Assembly (NCBI GenBank): GCA_900771995.1
Contig: CAAGQC010000077.1
Coordinates: forward strand, 1-20,106
DNA: 20,106 nucleotides
Direction: 5' to 3'
Source of the DNA: Lachnospiraceae bacterium
GTDB lineage: Bacteria > Bacillota > Clostridia > Lachnospirales > Lachnospiraceae
Shown piece by piece: positions 14,845-20,106 of this stretch (position 1 is the first letter of the stretch; the number at the start of each line of letters is the position of its first letter). Below the pieces are notes generated by a model. That model saw only the letters and a list, made by a program, of their open reading frames with translations, was not told the origin of the DNA and made no database searches. The position numbers and the translations under genes are program-made.

Positions 14845-16260
14845 ATGTTTTGTTATAACTGCGGCTGCCATCTGTCAGAGCACGATTTCTGTACGTCCTG
14901 CGGAGCAGATGTATCCCTCTACAAAAAGATCATGTGTATGTCCAACCGTTTCTACAATGACGGTCTGGAGAAAGCAGGAGTACGGGATCTCACAGGTGCG
15001 ATCAACAGCTTACGGCAGAGCCTGAAATTCAATAAGAACAATATCGAAGCCAGAAATCTACTGGGACTGGTGTATTTTGAGACCGGAGAGGTGGTGGCGG
15101 CCCTCAGCGAATGGGTCATCAGCAAGAATATGCGTCCCGAGAAGAATATTGCGGACGACTATATCAATATGTTACAGTCCAATGCCTCCCGTCTGGATGC
15201 CATCAACCAGACCATCAAGAAATACAATCAGGCACTGGTCTACTGCAATCAGGACAGCAAGGATCTGGCCATTATCCAGCTGAAAAAAGTACTGTCCCTG
15301 AATCCGAAGTTTATCCGGGCGCACCAGCTGTTAGCCCTGCTCTATATGGACAGCGAACAGTGGGACAGAGCGGAGAGAGAACTGCGTAAGTGCATGGACA
15401 TCGACCGCAACAATACGCTGACCCTGCGTTATCTGAAGGAAGTCGAGATGCAGCTGGCTCCGGACGAGAACAGCAAGCAGACCGGACGCCGGAAGAAGGA
15501 TGATGCGGTCCGTTACCAAAGCGACAATGAGATCATCATTCAGCCCCTGAATGTGAAGGAGCAGAAGAGTGCCGGACTTTCGTCCCTGATCAATATTGCC
15601 ATCGGTCTGGTCATCGGTCTGGCTGTGATGTATTTTCTGGTGGTTCCGGCAGCGGTATCCAATGCCAACAACGAAGCCCAGAAGACCATCACCGATATTG
15701 GGAATCAGTTAGATACCAAGACCTCAAGAATCCAGGAGCTGGAGACCCAGATGGCAGCACTCCAGACAGAGAACGATACTCTGAATCAGGAGCTGCAGGG
15801 CTATGTGGGAACCGACGGTACCTTACAGACCATTGACAGTCTGTTGGCGGCAGCCACCACCTATCTGGAGACTCAGGATGTCACCCAGACGGCGGCCAAT
15901 CTGGAAAGTATTTCCTCGTCCGTGGATGTGGACAGTACTTCCGAGGCGTTCCAGAAGCTGTATAAGACGCTGCTTGGGATCATAGGCCCGCAGCTGTCGG
16001 CCCAGTATTACGAGACAGGCTATAATGCTTACCGCAGCGAGGACTATGCGACGGCCATCGAGAACCTGTCCAAGGCAGTCATCTACGATGAGACCAACAA
16101 GGATGCCTGGCTGAGTCTGGGGAACTCTTACCGTAAGAGTGACGATACCCAGAATGCCATCACCACCTATGACAAGATCATAGAACTGTTCCCGGATACG
16201 GAGACAGCCAGAAGTGCCCAGAGATATCGTTCCCAGCTGGCAGAGAATACCGCACAGTAG
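14845..16260 (+). CDS. Zinc-ribbon, TPR, membrane and coiled-coil protein
   Basis: This 471-residue composite protein has a zinc ribbon at the start (C3, C6, C16, C19). A cytosolic TPR region follows (about 30-200, with repeats such as LLGLVYFETG and LLALLYMDSEQWDRAERELR). Then come a basic linker, one membrane helix (248-270), a coiled coil (274-320) and further TPR units (385-465, including YYETGYNAYRSEDYATAIENLSKA). It therefore has TPR scaffolds on both sides of the membrane, probably cytosolic N-terminus and extracytoplasmic C-terminus. TPRs bind proteins; partners are unknown. It is the last gene of the valS-folC transcript before the terminator at 16304. The start has AAGGAGGGAG upstream. 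The function is not known to me. Confidence 0.85.
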   Translation: MFCYNCGCHLSEHDFCTSCGADVSLYKKIMCMSNRFYNDGLEKAGVRDLTGAINSLRQSLKFNKNNIEARNLLGLVYFETGEVVAALSEWVISKNMRPEKNIADDYINMLQSNASRLDAINQTIKKYNQALVYCNQDSKDLAIIQLKKVLSLNPKFIRAHQLLALLYMDSEQWDRAERELRKCMDIDRNNTLTLRYLKEVEMQLAPDENSKQTGRRKKDDAVRYQSDNEIIIQPLNVKEQKSAGLSSLINIAIGLVIGLAVMYFLVVPAAVSNANNEAQKTITDIGNQLDTKTSRIQELETQMAALQTENDTLNQELQGYVGTDGTLQTIDSLLAAATTYLETQDVTQTAANLESISSSVDVDSTSEAFQKLYKTLLGIIGPQLSAQYYETGYNAYRSEDYATAIENLSKAVIYDETNKDAWLSLGNSYRKSDDTQNAITTYDKIIELFPDTETARSAQRYRSQLAENTAQ

Positions 16261-16303
16261 GAAAGCACAACATACCATCAGACAATCTGACACAACACAC
16301 GAA

Positions 16304-16340
16304 AGAGAACTTGCGAAAAGCGCGGGTTCTCTTTTCTTTT
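16304..16340 (+). terminator. Intrinsic terminator after the valS operon
   Basis: AGAGAACTTGCG (16304-16315) pairs with CGCGGGTTCTCT (16321-16332), two G-U pairs included, around an AAAAG loop. TTTTCTTTT follows at 16332-16340. It separates the valS block from the spoIIA operon. Confidence 0.88.
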
Positions 16341-16378
16341 GATTAAAAATGCTGGAAAACAGCGGAATGTGAGGAAAT

Positions 16379-16687
16379 ATGGAAGACTTTCAGATCATTG
16401 ATAATTGTCTGATGGTGCGCATGCCCGAGGAAGTGGATCATCACAGAGCGTCCTACATCTGTGAGGGGGCGGACAGGCTCTTAGTCAGAGAAAATGTGGA
16501 AAATGTAGTGTTTGATTTCGAGGATACCAGGTTCATGGATTCTTCGGGAATCGGGATCATCATGGGACGATATCGCAAGATTTCCTGCTTCGGTGGACAT
16601 GTCTATGCAATCCATGCAGACCGGCAGATTCAGCGGATCTTCCGCATGTCCGGGCTTCACAAGGTCGTTGAGATTCTGCCGGGATAA
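16379..16687 (+). CDS. spoIIAA: Anti-sigma-F factor antagonist SpoIIAA
   Basis: This 102-residue STAS-domain protein releases sigma-F in the forespore by binding SpoIIAB. The phosphorylation loop FMDSSGIGI (52-60) contains S55, the equivalent of the serine phosphorylated by SpoIIAB and dephosphorylated by SpoIIE. Length and fold match the usual ~115 residues. GAGGAAAT is just upstream of ATG 16379. It is the first gene of the spoIIA operon. I searched the upstream gap (16341-16378) for a sigma-H promoter and found no pair with acceptable spacing. Confidence 0.95.
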   Translation: MEDFQIIDNCLMVRMPEEVDHHRASYICEGADRLLVRENVENVVFDFEDTRFMDSSGIGIIMGRYRKISCFGGHVYAIHADRQIQRIFRMSGLHKVVEILPG

Positions 16688-16780
16688 AATGGAAAGAGCA
16701 AAAATAATGTCGAAAATGAAAGAAATCATTCAAAAAAATATGAAAAACAGTGCAATAATAGGCGCAGAAATGAGGAGAAT

Positions 16781-17344
16781 ATGGTAGCAGAGAGGGAAAA
16801 CGTTCAGGTGACGGAAGGAAAAGAACATTTGCAGCAGAACATACAGGGCAACCGGAATGAGATGGAGATCGTATTTGATGCAGTCTCCTGCAATGAGAGC
16901 TTTGCCAGAGTGGCGGTGGCGGCTTTCATCACCCATCTGAATCCGACCCTGGAGGAACTGGCGGATATCAAAACCGCTGTGTCCGAGGCGGTGACCAATG
17001 CCATTATCCATGGCTATGAGAATCTGTCCGGTTACACGAGACATGGGGAGAAGCGTCCGGCTTACAGCGTGATCCATCCGGGAAAGGTAAGACTGCACTG
17101 CATCCTGGAAGAGGATACGTTATCCATCGAGGTATCGGATCAGGGCAAAGGCATTGAGGATGTGGCCAGAGCCATGGAGCCGCTGTTTACCACGAAACCG
17201 GAACTGGAACGCTCCGGCATGGGATTTGCCTTTATGGAAGCTTTCATGGATGATCTGGAGGTGGAGAGTATCCCCGGCAAAGGCACGAAAGTACATATGT
17301 GGAAGAAGATGCGCTGCGGAGACTGGATCGGAAAAGAGGACTGA
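16781..17344 (+). CDS. spoIIAB: Anti-sigma-F factor SpoIIAB (serine kinase)
   Basis: This GHKL-fold kinase binds and silences sigma-F and phosphorylates SpoIIAA. The core begins at M28 (MEIVFDAVSCNESFARVAV). The N box ADIKTAVSEAVTNA (61-74), G1 box SDQGKGIED (119-127) and G2 box GMGFAF (146-151) are intact. At 187 residues it is longer than the usual ~145: about 27 extra residues precede the core, and about 15 to 18 residues (84-101, TRHGEKRPAYS) sit between the N box and the next strand. ATG 16781 has AGGAG only three bases away, so an internal TTG (16829) or ATG 16862 may be the true start. It lies 93 bases after spoIIAA, where these genes normally touch, and sigF starts 3 bases after its stop. 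Confidence 0.92.
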   Translation: MVAERENVQVTEGKEHLQQNIQGNRNEMEIVFDAVSCNESFARVAVAAFITHLNPTLEELADIKTAVSEAVTNAIIHGYENLSGYTRHGEKRPAYSVIHPGKVRLHCILEEDTLSIEVSDQGKGIEDVARAMEPLFTTKPELERSGMGFAFMEAFMDDLEVESIPGKGTKVHMWKKMRCGDWIGKED

Positions 17345-17347
17345 AGC

Positions 17348-18115
17348 ATGGAAGAAGTATCAGTACTCATCGGAAAATCACAGAGCGGAGATAAAGAAGC
17401 GAGAGAAGTACTGATCGAGAAAAATCTGGGATTGGTGCACCACATTGTGAAGAGATTCCTGGGCAGGGGGTATGATCCGGAAGACCTGTTCCAGATCGGT
17501 GTCATCGGTCTGATGAAAGCCATTGATAAATTTGACCTGAAGCTGGAGGTGCGGTTTTCTACTTATGCCGTCCCCATGATCACCGGAGAGATCAAACGGT
17601 TCCTGCGGGATGACGGCCTGTTGAAGGTGTCCCGCACCATCAAGGAGGATGGATTGAAAGTCCGGCTGGCGAGACAGCGGCTGCAGAGCCGACTGCACAG
17701 AGAACCCACGCTGCAGGAATTATCGGAAGAGGCACAGCTGGACAGGGAAGAAGTCATTCTGGCCATGGAAGCGGGGGCGGAGGTGGAATCCCTCTATAGC
17801 AGCAGCGGACAGGAGGACGGCAGCGAATTGTGTCTGGCGGACCGGGTGGTGGCCGCGGCCCACGGCTGTGTGGGGGCCAGCATGGGAAGCAGCAGTGCGG
17901 TGGAAAATGATGTGGAGAAGGACAGACTGCTGGATCAGATGCTGTTGGCACAGCTTCTGGGCGAACTTCCGGAGAGAGACCGGGAACTGATCCGCATGCG
18001 CTATTTTCAGAACAAGACCCAGACGGAGATCGCCGGGATCCTGGGGATCAGCCAGGTACAGGTCAGTCGTCTGGAGAAAAAAATCCTGCGGGAAATGCGG
18101 GAAATGGCAGGCTGA
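17348..18115 (+). CDS. sigF: RNA polymerase sporulation sigma factor SigF
   Basis: This 255-residue sigma-70 family factor directs the first forespore-specific transcription. Region 2 spans about 20-90 (DLFQIGVIGLMKAIDKFD, FSTYAVPMITGEIKRFLRD). Region 3 runs about 95-165. Region 4, with the helix-turn-helix TQTEIAGILGISQVQVSRLEKK, spans about 198-250. Between regions 3 and 4 lies an extra Ala/Gly/Ser-rich stretch (about 167-188, VVAAAHGCVGASMGSSSA) that typical SigF lacks. The C-terminal half resembles Bacillus SigF closely enough to separate it from SigG, and the spoIIA context settles it. It is held inactive by SpoIIAB, the gene before it. Confidence 0.96.
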   Translation: MEEVSVLIGKSQSGDKEAREVLIEKNLGLVHHIVKRFLGRGYDPEDLFQIGVIGLMKAIDKFDLKLEVRFSTYAVPMITGEIKRFLRDDGLLKVSRTIKEDGLKVRLARQRLQSRLHREPTLQELSEEAQLDREEVILAMEAGAEVESLYSSSGQEDGSELCLADRVVAAAHGCVGASMGSSSAVENDVEKDRLLDQMLLAQLLGELPERDRELIRMRYFQNKTQTEIAGILGISQVQVSRLEKKILREMREMAG

Positions 18116-18197
18116 GTATTAAGAATTCATAAACATAAATTTTCCTCTTCCTTTCCGTCTGAAATTCGATTATATTATATGATATGAAAGCCAAAAG

Positions 18198-18235
18198 ACA
18201 TAACTCGTGCCTGTCTTGCAGGATAAAAGTTATGT
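18198..18235 (+). promoter_or_regulatory. Stem-loop in the leader of the GH25 gene
   Basis: Outer arms ACATAACT (18198-18205) and AGTTATGT (18228-18235) pair over 8 bp. An inner stem CCTG (18210-18213) with CAGG (18219-18222) closes a TCTTG loop. Internal loops of four and five bases separate the two. No T run follows, so a binding site or RNA leader element is more likely than a terminator. The rest of the 188-base gap from 18116 holds AT-rich sequence and no clear sigma-A promoter pair. Confidence 0.4.
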
Positions 18236-18303
18236 GATTTTACAGGTCGAAGCGCTGTATAGTTATAGAGAGACAGCTTGGAAAAAGGAGAACAGGGGTA
18301 CTT

Positions 18304-19449
18304 ATGAAAAAACAAAATGAAAACGGACGGATCCCCGAGGATCGTCTGAGCAGAGCCAATAAGCGGAAGAAAAACAATACCATAGCGTCTATTCTGGTCA
18401 TGACCGGATGCCTGCTGGTGCTGGTGTTGGTGACCTATGTTGCGGGAATCCTGTATTCCTGGATCGACAGCAAGTTCCAGAGTAATGCCAACGATCTGGC
18501 GGCAGCGGCGGAGGCCGGAAGCCAGACGGAAGAGGGCACACAGGAAGTGGCGAAGACCTATACACAGGAGGAAGTGGATGCGCTGATCGCCGAGGCAAAA
18601 CAGCAGGCTGAGGACGAGGAAGAGAACAAGATCCTGACCGGGATCCGTGACGGACTGACATCAGGCACCACCATGGTAGAGACCCTGCGTCCCTACTATC
18701 CCGATGAACTGGTGGTTGTCAGCAACGGAACCTTCAACTTCGTGCCGATCCGCGACGATCTGCAGAAGAATGATTATGTCATGGAGAACCTGAATATTCT
18801 GGAGGACGGAGAAGTGCAGTACTTGCAGGACGGACAGGTGGTATCCCACAAGGGAATCGATGTCTCCAAGCACCAGGGCAGCATCGACTGGAACAAAGTC
18901 GCTGCAGATGGTGTGGAATTTGCCTTCATCCGTGCGGGACTCAGAGGATACGGTACGGAAGGGAAACTGGTGGAGGATGACACCTTCGAACAAAATGTCA
19001 AGGGAGCATTACAGGCAGGCTTAAAGGTCGGCGTATACTTCTATTCCCAGGCCATCACAGAAGAGGAAGTACTGGAAGAAGCCAATCTGGTGCTGGATAA
19101 GGTAAGACCCTATAATATTGATCTTCCCATTGTCTTCGATGTGGAAAAAGTCAGCGGCGGCAAGGGACGTGCCAATGCCCTGAGTGTGGAAGAAAGAACC
19201 CATCTGGCAGCATTGTTCTGTCAGACCATCCAGGAGGCCGGCTACCAACCCATGATCTACCACAACATGGAAATGGGTACCCTGATGCTGGATCTGGGAC
19301 AGCTGGAATCTTATGACAAGTGGTTTGCTTATTACAATGATGACCTGTACTACCCCTATGCTTATAAGGTATGGCAGTACAGTGAACACGGTGCCGTGGA
19401 CGGTATCAATGAAGAAGTGGATCTGAATATCTGGATCGGAGATTTCTAA
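18304..19449 (+). CDS. Membrane-anchored GH25 muramidase (lysozyme family)
   Basis: This 381-residue enzyme should cut the MurNAc-GlcNAc bond of peptidoglycan outside the cell. A basic cytosolic start (1-27), one membrane helix (28-53) and a long Ala/Glu-rich linker (60-120) lead to a GH25 domain (about 183-381). Catalytic-site residues are present: D186 in GIDVSKHQG, D279 and E281 in FDVEKV, and the late VDLN (372-375). The helix lacks a clear cleavage site, so it probably stays anchored. AAAAAGGAGAACAGGGG precedes the ATG. It follows sigF in the same direction after 188 bases. A link to sporulation is possible but not shown by any promoter I can see; vegetative wall remodelling is equally plausible. 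Confidence 0.88.
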   Translation: MKKQNENGRIPEDRLSRANKRKKNNTIASILVMTGCLLVLVLVTYVAGILYSWIDSKFQSNANDLAAAAEAGSQTEEGTQEVAKTYTQEEVDALIAEAKQQAEDEEENKILTGIRDGLTSGTTMVETLRPYYPDELVVVSNGTFNFVPIRDDLQKNDYVMENLNILEDGEVQYLQDGQVVSHKGIDVSKHQGSIDWNKVAADGVEFAFIRAGLRGYGTEGKLVEDDTFEQNVKGALQAGLKVGVYFYSQAITEEEVLEEANLVLDKVRPYNIDLPIVFDVEKVSGGKGRANALSVEERTHLAALFCQTIQEAGYQPMIYHNMEMGTLMLDLGQLESYDKWFAYYNDDLYYPYAYKVWQYSEHGAVDGINEEVDLNIWIGDF

Positions 19450-19451
19450 GG

Positions 19452-19474
19452 GGCGGCGCGGGGGAATCGCCGCC
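19452..19474. terminator. GC hairpin between convergent genes
   Basis: GGCGGCG (19452-19458) pairs with CGCCGCC (19468-19474) around a 9-base loop, directly after the muramidase stop and just before the end of the converging thioesterase gene. No T run follows on either strand, so it may be a weak bidirectional end signal. Confidence 0.4.
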
Positions 19475-19481
19475 GGAATTC

Positions 19482-20000
19482 TTAGAATCCTTCCTTCTTA
19501 CGGACCAGCCGTAACTCTCTTCGCTTAATGGCATTCTCCCATTCCATACGTTCCCCGTCGTTCTCCAGGATCAGGCCGGGAACGGGGGTGGGTTTGCCGT
19601 CGTCGCCCATGGCTACCATGACGAAGTAAGCCCGGTTGATGGGGTGTCTGGTGCCGTCCTGTTCTTCGCGGTAGGTATCCACGCGGACTTCCATGGAAGT
19701 CCGGCCCACATGGGTGACCTTGCCGATCAGCACGATAATATCATTCAAATACGCACCGGATTTGAAATAGAGATTGTCAATGGCCACGGTAGTGGCATCC
19801 CTTCCGCAGTGGCGTCTGGCGGTGGCACCGGCCACTTCATCGATCCACTCTAACAGTCGTCCGCCGAACAGTCGTCCGAAGCCATTGATATCCGGATGGA
19901 TCACCACATGCAGCTGATGAGTCTCGGAATCGGAGACCTTTTTGGCGGGAAGGGTGGCAGTCTTTTTTTCTGTGTTTTCCGTTGTATCTGTTGTATTCAT
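19482..20000 (-). CDS. Acyl-CoA thioesterase, hotdog fold
   Basis: This 172-residue protein belongs to the acyl-CoA hydrolase/YciA-type hotdog family, which releases CoA from acyl-CoA in the cytosol. The family core is HPDINGFGRLFGGRLLEWID (35-54), with N39, the GG pair and D54 as the active-site region, followed by a second strand set including HVGRTSMEVRVD. Residues 1-25 are a Thr/Lys-rich extension. ATG 20000 is used because GAGGG sits nine bases upstream; an in-frame GTG at 20006 is too close to that site. It stands alone on the minus strand, convergent with the muramidase. Substrate chain length cannot be told from sequence. Confidence 0.88.
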   Translation of the reverse strand: MNTTDTTENTEKKTATLPAKKVSDSETHQLHVVIHPDINGFGRLFGGRLLEWIDEVAGATARRHCGRDATTVAIDNLYFKSGAYLNDIIVLIGKVTHVGRTSMEVRVDTYREEQDGTRHPINRAYFVMVAMGDDGKPTPVPGLILENDGERMEWENAIKRRELRLVRKKEGF

Positions 20001-20106
20001 AGTCACAAACCCTCACATATATTTTAAAATTTTCGTAACTATTCAGCACCCCATTCGCAAAATCGCTGCGATGCAGCTTTCCTTTTGCTCATGTGGTTAC
20101 TTCGCC

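Noticed and set aside
16257..16378. Sigma-H promoter for spoIIAA
   Set aside because: RNAGGAWWW-like words occur (16257-16265 and near 16352) but no -10 of the GAAT type lies at the right distance.
18218..18242. Sigma-H promoter for the muramidase (GCAGGATAA)
   Set aside because: The -35 word matches well but the only GAAT-like word is about six bases away, far too close.
1..20106. CRISPR array, insertion sequence, tRNA or phage remnant
   Set aside because: No regularly spaced repeats, transposase-like protein, cloverleaf or phage gene was seen on either strand.

Overview
This 20.1 kb window looks like ordinary chromosome of a spore-forming member of the Clostridia, most likely a Lachnospiraceae-type gut anaerobe. 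The case rests on a spoIIAA-spoIIAB-sigF operon, a valyl T-box riboswitch, an ECF vitamin transporter S component, a PadR/HAAS/DUF4097 operon, a UgtP-type glycolipid synthase, and moderate GC with strong Shine-Dalgarno sites. I saw no insertion sequence, phage gene, CRISPR array, tRNA or rRNA. The family assignment is inference from gene content; no search was run.

Left part (1-6061, + strand): a possible 3' end of a structured RNA (1-80, weak), then a RecB-type nuclease fused to an XPD/DinG-type Fe-S helicase. A 200 bp intergenic region follows that holds DnaA-box matches, a palindrome and a promoter. Next come a GH13 alpha-glucosidase/amylase-type enzyme, a UgtP/MGDG-synthase-type glycosyltransferase and a PlsY-like membrane acyltransferase. 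The last three are closely spaced and probably one transcript; two of them act on membrane lipid.

Second block (6084-8259, +): a promoter embedded in a perfect 21 bp inverted repeat drives padR, a HAAS/DUF1700 membrane protein and a DUF4097 protein with a regular 19-residue glycine ladder. This is a self-contained, probably autoregulated envelope module.

Third block (8285-10094, - strand): an ECF S component with an unusual N-terminal extension, overlapping a pyridoxamine/pyridoxal kinase gene. Together they suggest vitamin B6 uptake and phosphorylation.

Fourth block (10266-16340, +): promoter, T-box leader with a readable GUA (Val) specifier, valS, folC, a 49-codon gene overlapping the end of folC, and a zinc-ribbon/TPR/membrane/coiled-coil/TPR protein, closed by an intrinsic terminator.

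Fifth block (16379-19449, +): the sporulation operon spoIIAA-spoIIAB-sigF, with a larger than usual spacer and extra segments in SpoIIAB and sigma-F, then a membrane-anchored GH25 muramidase behind its own leader with a stem-loop. An acyl-CoA thioesterase (hotdog) closes the window on the - strand. The last ~100 bases (20001-20106) are its upstream region; I see no convincing promoter there.

I found no obviously new multi-gene defence or mobile system. The best candidates for something undescribed are the DnaA-box cluster at 2754-2892, the operator/promoter dyad at 6084-6147 with its three-gene module, and the small and composite proteins downstream of folC.
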